64,000 nt of DNA from Betaproteobacteria bacterium (GCA_016234705.1 JACRAS010000212.1:51714-115713); one strand, 5' to 3'. Shown: positions 24,180-32,810, counted from the stretch's first letter. Numbers and translations: made by a program. Notes: generated from the letters alone by a model not told the origin.

Positions 24180-24968
24180 ATGAGCGAGGCGGAATACAAG
24201 GACATTCTCTACGATGAGACGGGCGGCGTTGCCACCATCACCTTCAACCGCCCGCAGGTGCTGAATGCGTTTCGCATGGGTACCTACGAGGAAGTAACAG
24301 ACGCGATCAATCGCGCCGGATGGAACAAGGCGATTGGCGTAATCGTTCTGACCGGCGCCGGGCGTGCGTTCGGCGTTGGCGGCGACTCCGGCGACAAGAA
24401 ATCCGAGCGTGCGGGCAAGGGTATCCTGGGCGTGCCCGTGGAAGCGCTGCATGCGGCTATTCGCGATGTGCCGAAGCCGGTCATCGCCAAGGTGCGGGGT
24501 TATGCCATTGGCGGCGGCAACGTCCTGGTTACGCTTTGCGACTTGACCATCGCCGCCGAGACCGCAGTATTTGGCCAGGTGGGGCCCAAGGTCGGCTCGG
24601 TCGACCCCGGCTATGGCACCGCCTATCTGGCGCGTATCGTGGGCGAGAAGAAGGCACGCGAGATTTGGTATCTTTGCCGGCGCTATACCGCTGCCGAGGC
24701 AATGGCGATGGGACTGGTGAACAAGGTGGTCCCCGACGCCGACCTCGACGTCGAGGTGGCGCGCTGGTGCGCCGAAATCCTGGATCTCAGTCCGACCGCG
24801 CTGGCCATCGCCAAGCGTTCCTTCAACGCCGACACGGAGCACATCCGCGGCATCGCCAATGTAGCCTTTCAGGCGGTCTCCCTGTACTATGGCACCGACG
24901 AGGCCAAGGAGGGTGGCAACGCCTTCCGCGAAAAGCGCAAGCCGCGGTTTCGCGATCACCAGAAGTAG
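24180..24968 (+). CDS. badI: BadI-like 2-ketocyclohexanecarboxyl-CoA hydrolase (crotonase superfamily)
   Basis: 262 residues from ATG 24180, which is preceded by GGGGAG; the frame is open to GTG 24123 and has another ATG at 24165. The segments KPVIAKVRGYAIGGGNVL, FGQVGPKVGSVDPGYGTAYL and ARIVGEKKAREIWYLCRRYT and the ending FREKRKPRFRDHQK match the MenB/BadI branch of crotonases. The details GGGN and SVDPGYGTA (MenB has GGGH and SFDGGYG/WG) favour BadI, from memory of that family. BadI adds water to 2-ketocyclohexane-1-carboxyl-CoA and opens the ring to pimeloyl-CoA. Here it follows two ring/enone reductase candidates and precedes a CoA-transferase, a plausible alicyclic-acid degradation set. 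MenB itself is less likely, as no other menaquinone gene is present. Confidence 0.72.
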   Translation: MSEAEYKDILYDETGGVATITFNRPQVLNAFRMGTYEEVTDAINRAGWNKAIGVIVLTGAGRAFGVGGDSGDKKSERAGKGILGVPVEALHAAIRDVPKPVIAKVRGYAIGGGNVLVTLCDLTIAAETAVFGQVGPKVGSVDPGYGTAYLARIVGEKKAREIWYLCRRYTAAEAMAMGLVNKVVPDADLDVEVARWCAEILDLSPTALAIAKRSFNADTEHIRGIANVAFQAVSLYYGTDEAKEGGNAFREKRKPRFRDHQK

Positions 24969-25051
24969 GCACTGTGGCCGTCACGACGCTGACCGAGGGA
25001 CGTCAATTGACCGGCATTCAGGCATTTCGCGCCTAGTCTCGCTCAACCGAA

Positions 25052-27211
25052 ATGACGTCGCAACCGCCGGCATGCCTTTCGGGCGTCGTGGTGCTCGAAC
25101 GGGGCGACCGCTTGGCGACGGCGCTTTGCGGTGCGCTGCTGGCCGAGTTGGGCGCCACGGTCGTGCGGTTCGAGCACAGCGCGCCTCGCTTTCCGGATCT
25201 GACCGCGGCGGCCGCGGAGCGGGCGGTGGCGATTGCACGCGCAGGGAAAATTTGCCTCGCTAGCCCGATCCCGCACGCACACACACACGAGGCTTGGGCA
25301 AAACTCGTGGCGCGGGCCGACGTCGTGTTGTTGACGCCTGCCGACCCGGAAGATCGCCGATTTATAGAGGAGCAGAGCGCGGCGCGAATCGTTTGCTCGG
25401 TCACCGACTACGGTCTGGACGCCGCTGGCGATGCCGCCACCGGCGAGATGGCGCTGCAGGCCCAAGGCGGAATCATGGCCGCCACCGGTGCGTTCGGCGG
25501 TTCGCCCGAAGCCGTAGGAATCCCCGTAGTCGAAATGATGACCGCGATCAACGCCGCCACCGCGGTATTGGCGGCGCTGCGCGTGTTCGAGCGACAAGGG
25601 CGGCCCCAGCTGCTCGACATCGCGGCCTTTGACGGCGAGCTTGCATTGTTCCCGACGTTCGTTTCCAGCATCGCGACCGGGAAGGCCAGCGGCTATCGCC
25701 TGGGGGCAGGTCATCATTTATGTGCGCCCTGGAATGCCTATCGCACTCGTGACGGCTGGATCCAGCTTTGCTCGGCTAGCGACGACGAATGGCAACGCGT
25801 GCTGCAGGTGATCGGTCGCGGCGACGTTGCACAAGACGAACGATTCAAAGACGTCGCGGGACGAGTCGCCCATGTGCTCGAGGTCGATCTCATGGTCGAG
25901 GAATGGACACGGCGAAGCTCTTCCGCAGCGGCCCATGCGGCTTTCGCCAGCGCCGGCGTACCGGTCGGCGCGATTCGCACGATTCCAGATCTCATCATGG
26001 ATTCCGAAATGGCCCGACGCGGGATGGTTCGATGGGAGGCGGGGGCGCCTGTCGTAGGGTCCATTTTCAAGTTCAGCCGTTGTCCCGCCGTGGTGCGGGC
26101 GGCAGCCCTGCAAGACCAGGATTTGCACGCCGAGTTGCGGCGATTGGGACCTCGTTCCGCTCGCACTGCCGTCGCGCCGGGGCAAGCCGATCGACCACTA
26201 GCCGGCATTCGAGTGCTCGAGATTGGTCCCTATACCGCTGGGCCGCTGGGCGGTCGATACTTGAGCGACCTGGGCGCCGAAGTGATCAAGATCGAGTCAC
26301 CCGGCGGCGAGATCTCCCGACAATGGACACCGCAGTTCGGCGACTGGAGCGGCTTATTCGTCAACCTTAACATCGGCAAGAAATTTCTCTCCCTCGACCT
26401 GAAGAAGGATGCAGATCGCGAAGCTTTCTTGGCTCTCGCGCGCTCCGCCGACGTGGTATTGGAAAACCTCAAACCGGGCGCACTGGACCGACTCGGGATC
26501 GGCGCGCGCGCGCTTTCCTCGTTGATGCCGCGATTGGTGGTCTGTTCCGTCTCGGGCTTCGGCGCCGACGGCCCGGCACGACCGGCACTCGATACGGTGG
26601 TGCAGGCTGAAGCCGGTCTCATGTCATTGGTTGGTGGCGGCGAGCTGCCGCACCGTGTCGGAACTTCGATCGCCGACCAAGGGGCCGCGCACGCCGCGCC
26701 GCTTGCCATTATTGCGGCATTGCGCCATCGCGATCTCACGGGCGACGGGCAGATCATCGATTTGGCGATGTACGACGTCGTCGTCTGGCTGACGCAGCTG
26801 AGCTGGCCGAACGGACGCGCCGCGCTGCGACCGTGGCAACACCTGGCTGCGAGCGACGGCTGGTGTCTTGCCGACGCATCGGGCGACACGATCGGGTCAA
26901 TCTGCGGGCCCACTCCGTTGCGGCTCACTCGCGCCGAGGTCGTAGCGCGACTGCGCCGCAACAAGATCGCCAGTGTCTCGGTACTCGAAATGAACGAAGT
27001 ATTCACGCATGACGTGGTAGTAAGGCGTGCTCTGGTGTGCGCCGCGGGTCCGCCCGGCGCGGTGATTCCGGTGACGCGTGCGCCGCACCGCCTATGCCTG
27101 ACCCCGCCTCGCAACGGGCGTCTTTGCGCCCCGCCGAATGCCGATCGCCCGGAACTGCTGGGCGAAAACGCCGATAAGGATCAGCCCGCGAAGAGCCGAA
27201 CCAGCGCCTGA
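25052..27211 (+). CDS. Double-domain family III CoA-transferase; first domain has Glu for the catalytic Asp
   Basis: 719 residues, about twice the family length. Domain 1 (about 1-375) opens GVVVLERGDRLATALCGALL and contains GIPVVEMMTA, so the position of the nucleophilic Asp holds E161. Domain 2 (from about 381) opens GIRVLEIGPYTAGPLGGRYL with GAEVIKIESPGGEISRQW and keeps the Asp as D542 in VGTSIADQGAAHA, then GQIIDLAMYDV. Its C-terminus is shortened and diverged (from about residue 600). A single chain may thus contain one active and one structural half, like the two-gene pair at 13349/14768. ATG 25052 has no clear ribosome binding site. Its last 31 bases overlap the end of the convergent MmgE/PrpD gene. 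A remnant resembling its N-terminus is at 12294. Confidence 0.87.
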   Translation: MTSQPPACLSGVVVLERGDRLATALCGALLAELGATVVRFEHSAPRFPDLTAAAAERAVAIARAGKICLASPIPHAHTHEAWAKLVARADVVLLTPADPEDRRFIEEQSAARIVCSVTDYGLDAAGDAATGEMALQAQGGIMAATGAFGGSPEAVGIPVVEMMTAINAATAVLAALRVFERQGRPQLLDIAAFDGELALFPTFVSSIATGKASGYRLGAGHHLCAPWNAYRTRDGWIQLCSASDDEWQRVLQVIGRGDVAQDERFKDVAGRVAHVLEVDLMVEEWTRRSSSAAAHAAFASAGVPVGAIRTIPDLIMDSEMARRGMVRWEAGAPVVGSIFKFSRCPAVVRAAALQDQDLHAELRRLGPRSARTAVAPGQADRPLAGIRVLEIGPYTAGPLGGRYLSDLGAEVIKIESPGGEISRQWTPQFGDWSGLFVNLNIGKKFLSLDLKKDADREAFLALARSADVVLENLKPGALDRLGIGARALSSLMPRLVVCSVSGFGADGPARPALDTVVQAEAGLMSLVGGGELPHRVGTSIADQGAAHAAPLAIIAALRHRDLTGDGQIIDLAMYDVVVWLTQLSWPNGRAALRPWQHLAASDGWCLADASGDTIGSICGPTPLRLTRAEVVARLRRNKIASVSVLEMNEVFTHDVVVRRALVCAAGPPGAVIPVTRAPHRLCLTPPRNGRLCAPPNADRPELLGENADKDQPAKSRTSA

Positions 27212-28554
27212 CAGTCTGCGGCCGGTGCTTGCCAGATCGTTCCGCAAGCCGCCGTCATATCGAATTGGGGCGCGGCGTCGCGTGCCAGGCTGGTCGCCTT
27301 CGCGCGAATGGCATCGGTGGTCAGCGGGTGCGCCGGCGTGCCCCGGCTGTCCATCACTTTGGCGCTGCGAACCGAGCCGTCCGCCATAGTCAATTCCACG
27401 GCAGCGCCCATGTGCTCGGGATATTCCGCCTCGATCTCCCGATCCTGTTGGCCCTCGACCTTGTCCGCCAGCGCCAGGATATTCTCGTTTCCCAGATGCT
27501 CGTCGCGATAGGCGTCGAAGCGGTGCGGGCCGACGGCTAGCGTCGCGCCAACGACGTAGGGAAGGCTGTATTGCGCCGCCATGACGGAGGTCGGGCGGCG
27601 CAACATGTGCTGATCGAAGATGACGCCGGGCCCACGCACCAGGATGCGCCGAATCCCCGCCGCGGGTTCGCGGAAGCCTTCAGTGGCCTCATCCAGCGCA
27701 TCGATAAGGGAATGGAACAAGCGGCAGCACGAATAGGGCTTCATGCTGATTTGATGAATCTGCAGCGGAGCACGCGGGTCGAAGTCGAGGAGTTGTGGTC
27801 GTTGCTCTCGGGCGTAAAGCGCCAGCAATCCGTATTTGCCATCCAGCGCTCTCGATGGCGCCGAGACGCCACGCTTCGCCATGCCCGCGGCGAGGATGCC
27901 GTTCTGCGCCGCGTAACCGGCATGCAGCCGCTTGACCATCGTCCCCGCGGGTTCGTCGGAGAACTGCATCGAGCCGCCAGTCAACGAGAGCGCATGTCCC
28001 CATGCGCGCGCCAACGCCGGGGCATCGAGGCCCTGCAACAGGGCTGCGGCGGTGGCGGCGCCGAACGAGCCGAATAACGACGTCGGATGAAAGCCGGCGG
28101 CAACGACGCGCGAGGCGTTGGCAGCCATTCCTACACGCGCCATGGTCTCGTATCCGGCGGCGATGGCCGCGCACACAGCGATCTCGTCGACATGCGTCCC
28201 GGCTGCGACCGCCAGCGCCGTCGGAATGACGACTGCGCCGGGGTGGCTCATCGAAGCGTCATGGGTGTCGTCGAGTTCGTAGCCATGCGCAGCCGTGCTG
28301 TTGACCAGTGCCGCCACCGACGGGGCGACCGTAAAGCCGGCGCCGACGACCGGCGCAACGCCGCTGCCGCGGAAGGGCGTTGCCCAATCGCGCAACGCCA
28401 GCGTCCACGGCAGCTGACTGCCGCAAAGTGATACGCCCAGAAGATCGAGCAGGAGACGGCGCACCTGTTCCAGGTCGGCGGGTGCCAAGCGGGACTTGCC
28501 GAGCTTGACCATGTTCTCGGCAAATCGCAACGACAGATCCTGTTGTTCCGACAT
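27181..28554 (-). CDS. MmgE/PrpD family protein (second copy)
   Basis: 457 residues with the family landmarks LLDLLGVSLCGSQLPW, NSTAAHGYELDDTHDASMSHPG, GFHPTSLFGSFGAATAAALL, GTMVKRLHAGYAAQNG and KPYSCCRLFHSLIDAL. It is the last gene of a - strand operon that begins with an ABC binding protein at 35071. Its role is probably hydration/dehydration or a related step on a branched carboxylate made from the imported compound. It is clearly a different subtype from the copy at 16079 (for example ELDDTHD against DYDDVAL). The 3' end overlaps the convergent double CoA-transferase gene tail to tail by 31 bases. Confidence 0.9.
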   Translation of the reverse strand: MSEQQDLSLRFAENMVKLGKSRLAPADLEQVRRLLLDLLGVSLCGSQLPWTLALRDWATPFRGSGVAPVVGAGFTVAPSVAALVNSTAAHGYELDDTHDASMSHPGAVVIPTALAVAAGTHVDEIAVCAAIAAGYETMARVGMAANASRVVAAGFHPTSLFGSFGAATAAALLQGLDAPALARAWGHALSLTGGSMQFSDEPAGTMVKRLHAGYAAQNGILAAGMAKRGVSAPSRALDGKYGLLALYAREQRPQLLDFDPRAPLQIHQISMKPYSCCRLFHSLIDALDEATEGFREPAAGIRRILVRGPGVIFDQHMLRRPTSVMAAQYSLPYVVGATLAVGPHRFDAYRDEHLGNENILALADKVEGQQDREIEAEYPEHMGAAVELTMADGSVRSAKVMDSRGTPAHPLTTDAIRAKATSLARDAAPQFDMTAACGTIWQAPAADCQALVRLFAG

Positions 28555-28637
28555 CGGGCCTTTTCCCGGCTGCTTGGTCCCTGCGGCTGCGGCTTACACC
28601 GGTTCGATCCGGCGCCAAAGCGCTCGCCGTGTGCCCG

Positions 28638-29420
28638 TCAGCGTCCCTTGAAAGTTGCTTCGCGCTTTTCCAGGAAGGCGCCGATCCCCTCGCTCTTGTC
28701 GTCGGTGTTGTAGATCGCCGTGACCAGGAAACGCTCGAATTCGATGGCCGACGCGAGGTCCATCTGTATCCCCGCGCGTACCGCGCGCTTGACATATGCC
28801 ACACTGAGCGGTGCGCGTTTCTCATACACCCGGACCATGGTCTTCGCATGTGCCAGCGCCTGGCCGGCGGGAACCAGGCGCTCGACAATGCCGGCTCGGA
28901 ACGCATTTTCCGCATCGATAGAGTCGGCCGAAAACAGGATGTCGAGGGCCTTGCCGACGCCGATCAGGCGGGGCAGACGCTGCGTGCCGCCGGCGCCGGG
29001 GACGGTGCCGATCTTCGACGATGTCAGGGCAAAGCTCGCACCCGCGCCTGCGACCCGGATGTCGCACGCCAGTACAAACTCAAAGCCGCCGGTCATGCAG
29101 AATCCTTCGATTGCGGCGATGACCGGCTTGTCGAGCCTTTCGATGGTGTCGTTGAGTCGGTCCCAATGCTTCATGTAGTCGACACAGTCACGCGTCGACT
29201 TGATGCGCATCGCTTCGTTCAGGTCCGCGCCGGAGGAGAAATACTGTTGGCCGCCGGTGATGATCACTGCACGCACGCTGTCGTCGTTTTCCACAGAGCG
29301 GGATGCCTCGGCGATTTCGCGCATCATTTCAATGCTGAATGCGTTTCGACGCGAGGGACGGTTGAGGTTGATGACAAAGGCTGCTTCATCCTGCGTGGTG
29401 ACGATGGTATTGGTGGTCAT
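28638..29420 (-). CDS. Enoyl-CoA hydratase/isomerase family protein with one catalytic Glu replaced
   Basis: 260 residues, crotonase fold. Oxyanion-hole elements are present (QQYFSSGADLNEA; EGFCMTGGFEFVLACD). The first catalytic Glu of enoyl-CoA hydratases is kept as E114 in GGFEF. The second, normally in P-E-x-x-x-G-x-x-P-G, is lost: the sequence is LTSSKIGTVPGAGGTQRL, so S134 occupies that position. A true hydratase is therefore doubtful; isomerase, hydrolase or decarboxylase chemistry is possible. The protein ends FLEKREATFKGR, the normal C-terminus. It lies 30 bases after the alpha/beta hydrolase gene and is followed by MmgE/PrpD. Confidence 0.9.
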   Translation of the reverse strand: MTTNTIVTTQDEAAFVINLNRPSRRNAFSIEMMREIAEASRSVENDDSVRAVIITGGQQYFSSGADLNEAMRIKSTRDCVDYMKHWDRLNDTIERLDKPVIAAIEGFCMTGGFEFVLACDIRVAGAGASFALTSSKIGTVPGAGGTQRLPRLIGVGKALDILFSADSIDAENAFRAGIVERLVPAGQALAHAKTMVRVYEKRAPLSVAYVKRAVRAGIQMDLASAIEFERFLVTAIYNTDDKSEGIGAFLEKREATFKGR

Positions 29421-29450
29421 CGGATTGTATCCTCCATGATGGATCGTGGG

Positions 29451-30305
29451 TCAGTTGAGGTGAATCGCGCGTGCCGGTTCGGTCAGGTCGAGGAATTGCA
29501 TGATCAGCCCGGTGGTCTCGTGCGAGCGCTCGTATTGGACCCAGTGTCCGGCGCCGGCTACCGGTTCGAACGAAAGCGATGGCAGGGCTGCTCTGGCGAT
29601 GGCGACTCGCGCGTCGATGGAAGGGAAGGGCGTCTTGTCCAGAGCGCCATAGATCAGCTTGACCGGGCATTGCACTTTGGCCAAAAAGCCGATCAGCCGG
29701 TTCGACCAACTGATGCGCTTGTTGTTGAACCGCGCGCGCGCCAGATTGGCGCGGTGAATCTCGATGGCCGGCGCGTCCAGCGACGCAGGATCGGCCAGCA
29801 TCATGGCCAGCAGGTTGTGGCGCAGGAAATCGCGCAATCCGTCTTCGCCGGGCGCGAAGCTGCGACGTGGTCGCCGATCGAGAACGCGCCCGGTCGGCTT
29901 TTCGAATCCGCTGGGCGCAAGTAGGCATAGACGGCGAATCTGCGCGCCGAGGCGCGCGGCGACACCGGCGGCGATAAGCCCGCCAAACGAGAAGCCGGCA
30001 AGGTCGGTCTGCGTCCCGGCCCCAACCATTTGCCGCAATGCGGTTGCGACCAGCGCGACATAGTCATCGACCGAGATGTCGGCCGCCACGTCGGGCGATT
30101 CACCGTAGCCGGGCAGGTCCGGTACGAAGACCAGGCGATGTCGCGCGAGAGCGGAGAGATTGCGGCGCCAGTGCAGCCAGGAACCGTATCCGCCGTGCAG
30201 CAGGACGAGTGCTTGCCCTGTGCCCAAGCGGCGGTATACCAATCCGCCGGGCGTGCGCTCCCGCACCATCGAACCGAGATCGAGGACGGAAGGCTCGCTG
30301 CTCAT
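29451..30305 (-). CDS. Alpha/beta hydrolase, C-C hydrolase/esterase type
   Basis: 284 residues. It has the oxyanion segment VLLHGGYGSWLHW, the nucleophile elbow GFSFGG (S106), an acidic residue in IYGALDKTPFPS (about 229) and the catalytic His in AGAGHWVQYER. The ATG overlaps the stop of the LivG gene in ATGA (30302-30305), so this enzyme is translationally coupled to the transporter. That tight link suggests it acts first on the imported compound, for instance by ester or C-C bond hydrolysis. No signal peptide is seen, so it is cytoplasmic. The family is too broad to name the substrate. Confidence 0.88.
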   Translation of the reverse strand: MSSEPSVLDLGSMVRERTPGGLVYRRLGTGQALVLLHGGYGSWLHWRRNLSALARHRLVFVPDLPGYGESPDVAADISVDDYVALVATALRQMVGAGTQTDLAGFSFGGLIAAGVAARLGAQIRRLCLLAPSGFEKPTGRVLDRRPRRSFAPGEDGLRDFLRHNLLAMMLADPASLDAPAIEIHRANLARARFNNKRISWSNRLIGFLAKVQCPVKLIYGALDKTPFPSIDARVAIARAALPSLSFEPVAGAGHWVQYERSHETTGLIMQFLDLTEPARAIHLN

Positions 30306-31054
30306 TTCCCGTCTGCTTCCATGGGCGCGCCCAGATAGGCTTCGATGACCTCGGGCAGCTCAATCACTGCGTCCGGCAGGCCTTGGACCAGTTCGCGGCC
30401 AAAATTGAGAACATAGACGTAATCGGACAGTTCGACGATGACATGCACGAGGTGCTCGATCATGACGATCGTGGTGCCGGCCTCCCGTATCCGCCGCAAC
30501 ACCATCATGATGTCCTCGATCTCCTCGTGCGTCAGACCTGCCATGACCTCGTCAAGCAACAGCAACTTCGGACTTGTCGCCAGCGCACGAGCCAGTTCGA
30601 GCTTCTTCTTGGCGCCGAGCGTCAGCGACCCGGCGGCCAACTGCGCCTGCGCCTCCAACCCGACCAGCCGCAGCGCACCTTCGGACTCGACGCGCGCCTG
30701 TGCGAGGCTGCGGTGAATGCCGCTGCGTGAGAACAATGCGCCGGCCATCACGTTGTCGAGCACCGACATTTCGTCGAACGGTTGCACCACCTGGAACGTG
30801 CGGCCGATACCCAGTCGTGCAATGCGATAAGGCGGCAAACCGTGGATTGGCTCGCCTTCGAATACGATCGATCCCGACGTCGGTATCAGATAGCCGGTGA
30901 TGAGATTCAGTAGCGTTGTCTTTCCGGCGCCGTTCGCACCGATGATTCCCAGGAACTGGCCTTCGGCGACGGAAATCGTGAGGTTGTCGATCGCCTTCAA
31001 ACCCCCGAAGGACTTGCCCAGTCGCGAAATTTGCAGCATCGCCTTCACGCGCAT
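30302..31054 (-). CDS. livG: ABC transporter ATP-binding protein, LivG family
   Basis: 250 residues from ATG 31054, or 245 from the second ATG at 31039, which avoids overlap with LivF; both are in frame. LivG hallmarks: KSFGGLKAIDNLTISVAEG, Walker A GANGAGKTT, RLGIGRTFQVVQPF, the atypical signature LTLGAKKKLELARAL, and Walker B LLLLDEVMAGLTHEE. It is closely similar to the second half of the fused ATPase at 8124-9641. It energises the LivHM-type permease of this operon. It overlaps the next gene by ATGA and the LivF gene by ten bases if the first ATG is used. Confidence 0.92.
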   Translation of the reverse strand: MRVKAMLQISRLGKSFGGLKAIDNLTISVAEGQFLGIIGANGAGKTTLLNLITGYLIPTSGSIVFEGEPIHGLPPYRIARLGIGRTFQVVQPFDEMSVLDNVMAGALFSRSGIHRSLAQARVESEGALRLVGLEAQAQLAAGSLTLGAKKKLELARALATSPKLLLLDEVMAGLTHEEIEDIMMVLRRIREAGTTIVMIEHLVHVIVELSDYVYVLNFGRELVQGLPDAVIELPEVIEAYLGAPMEADGK

Positions 31055-31830
31055 CCCCCCTCGCGTTGCGTGCCGATCGGCGAAGCCTTGATTGGCGCGG
31101 GGCCTTGATTGGTACGTCGCGGCGCCAGGAATGCCTCCTGCACCAGCTTCGAGTTTCGCAACTCCGCGGCCGAACCGGCAAATGCGATGCGGCCGTTGGC
31201 CAGCACATAACCCCGGTGCGCGATCGACAATGCCGCGCGCACATTTTGCTCGACGAAGAGGATACTGACGCCTTGTTCCGCCGTCTGCACGATCGCGCGA
31301 TAGACATCGACGATAATCTTCGGTGCCAGGCCGAGCGACGGTTCATCCAGCACCAGGAGTTTGGGGCGAGCCATCAGCGAGCGCCCGATGGCGAGCATTT
31401 GCTGTTCTCCCCCGGACATCAGACCGGCCTTCTGCATTCGGCGTGAAGCCAATATGGGGAATAGTTCGTACACATCGGCCAAGGTGCGCTTGCGCTGCGG
31501 CCTCGCTCGGCGCGAGTAGGAGCCGAGCAGGAGATTTTCGTTGACCGTGAGATTCGGAAATACCTGGCGTCCCTCCGGCGCCAGGCTCACACCCAACTCC
31601 ACGCGTTGGTTCGCCGCGATCTTATCGATCGGCGTGCCGGCAAATGCGACCTGGCCGCCCCAAGGTTTGAGCAAACCCGTCAACACACGCGTCGTGGTTG
31701 TCTTGCCGGCGCCGTTGGCACCGATGAGGCAGACCATCTCGCCTTCGCGAACCACGAGCGACAGGTCTTGCAGCACGACCGATTCACCGTAGCCGGCCCG
31801 AATGTTGGAAAGAGACAGCAGTTCGGTCAT
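31045..31830 (-). CDS. livF: ABC transporter ATP-binding protein, LivF family
   Basis: 261 residues from ATG 31830 (MTELLSLSNIRAGYGESVVL), which forms an ATGA overlap with the LivM stop; the longer frame to 31995 reads into LivM and has no family sequence. Walker A is GANGAGKTT, the signature MSGGEQQMLAIGRSL and Walker B LLVLDEPSLGLAPK. The C-terminus has about 25 residues beyond the usual LivF end (after EAFLAPRR). It corresponds to the first half of the fused LivFG protein at 8124. Gene order F then G is the same in both operons, so the fusion may have arisen from such an arrangement. Confidence 0.92.
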   Translation of the reverse strand: MTELLSLSNIRAGYGESVVLQDLSLVVREGEMVCLIGANGAGKTTTTRVLTGLLKPWGGQVAFAGTPIDKIAANQRVELGVSLAPEGRQVFPNLTVNENLLLGSYSRRARPQRKRTLADVYELFPILASRRMQKAGLMSGGEQQMLAIGRSLMARPKLLVLDEPSLGLAPKIIVDVYRAIVQTAEQGVSILFVEQNVRAALSIAHRGYVLANGRIAFAGSAAELRNSKLVQEAFLAPRRTNQGPAPIKASPIGTQREGGCA

Positions 31831-32804
31831 CGTGTCGTGCGGGTCGGCGTGGAACCGTGGGCAAGCGGCGCCTTGACGACCGGTCGGAACAAACGGTCGA
31901 CGCCGCCCTGGATGCCCTTGGGCAGATAGAGCACGCAGATGGCAAGTGTCACGCCGAAGACCAGCAGGCTGACGCCCTCGACGTGGCCCAGCCATTGGCG
32001 CGTCACTTCACCCAGCCCGGCAGCGGCTAAGGTACCGAGGATCGGTCCCGCCAGCGTGTAGATCCCGCCCAGGATCGGAGCAATCTGCGCCATGAGCGTA
32101 ATGTGCAGATTGAACGCGACGCCGGGATCGAGATAACCGCCATACCAAACGCTTACGGCGCCGGCATAGGAGGCCATCGCGCCGGAGACGATGACGATCG
32201 AGACGCGGTAGAGCATTGGATGAATACCCAGCATCTGCGAGGCCCGCTCGTTCGCTCGCATTGCCCGGAAGGCGTAGTGGTAACGCGTCCGACTGACATA
32301 CCAGGAGAGGCACGCCGCCAATACGGCGCCGCAGCCGGCCGCGATGTTCACCGCTAGCGCGCCGGGAAACAGCGCCGAGTTCAGGTACGCGCCTTGCGCG
32401 CCGCCGGTCAGGTCGGGCAGCATGACCGCCATGACCCGGAGACCCTCAGACATGGCCAGCGTGGCGACGGCGAAATAGATGCCGCGAAGTCGGCCGGTGA
32501 TCAGCGCCAGACCCGCACCAATCGTCGCGCCGCCGAGCATGCCAAACAGCAGCGATGGCAGGAACGGGATGCCAAAGTGATTGGCACAGAGGATCGCGAC
32601 GTAGGAGCCCACACCCCAGAAGCCGGAGTGTCCGAGCGAGATCAATCCCGCCCCGGCCATCATGTTCCAACTGATGGCGATGATCGCCAGCGTGCAGGTG
32701 CGGAAGGTGAGGTCGGCGAGGCTCGGAGAGCCGATGAAAGGGACCGCAAGCACCGCGACGGCAAGCACGAAGCCTGCCCATCGCAGGAACAGTTCGGGAC
32801 GCAT
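31827..32804 (-). CDS. livM: ABC transporter inner-membrane permease, LivM family
   Basis: 325 residues from ATG 32804; a TTG at 32807 would add one residue. The protein is membrane-embedded with family motifs AIIAISWNMMAGAGLISLGH, GFWGVGSYVAILCAN, FRAMRANERASQMLGIHP and PILGGIYTLAGPILGTLA. It has a hydrophilic C-terminal tail. The start lies six bases after the stop of the LivH gene, and the stop overlaps LivF by ATGA. It is one of the two channel-forming subunits of the second HAAT transporter. Confidence 0.92.
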   Translation of the reverse strand: MRPELFLRWAGFVLAVAVLAVPFIGSPSLADLTFRTCTLAIIAISWNMMAGAGLISLGHSGFWGVGSYVAILCANHFGIPFLPSLLFGMLGGATIGAGLALITGRLRGIYFAVATLAMSEGLRVMAVMLPDLTGGAQGAYLNSALFPGALAVNIAAGCGAVLAACLSWYVSRTRYHYAFRAMRANERASQMLGIHPMLYRVSIVIVSGAMASYAGAVSVWYGGYLDPGVAFNLHITLMAQIAPILGGIYTLAGPILGTLAAAGLGEVTRQWLGHVEGVSLLVFGVTLAICVLYLPKGIQGGVDRLFRPVVKAPLAHGSTPTRTTR

Positions 32805-32810
32805 CAAAGG

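Noticed and set aside
24180..24968. Call as naphthoyl-CoA synthase MenB
   Set aside because: Key residues follow BadI rather than MenB and no menaquinone genes are nearby; kept as BadI-like with moderate confidence.
25271..25288. CA-rich run as a contingency repeat
   Set aside because: It is only a few CA units inside the conserved coding sequence of the double CoA-transferase; too short to suggest phase variation.
28629..29924. 431-codon + frame antisense to the crotonase and hydrolase genes
   Set aside because: Both minus-strand genes have full family signatures; the + translation matches nothing and is a GC-rich antisense frame.
30038..30730. 230-codon + frame opposite livG and the hydrolase
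   Set aside because: It mirrors the antisense of real genes with overlapping, well-supported motifs, and its translation is low-complexity Arg/Gln-rich.
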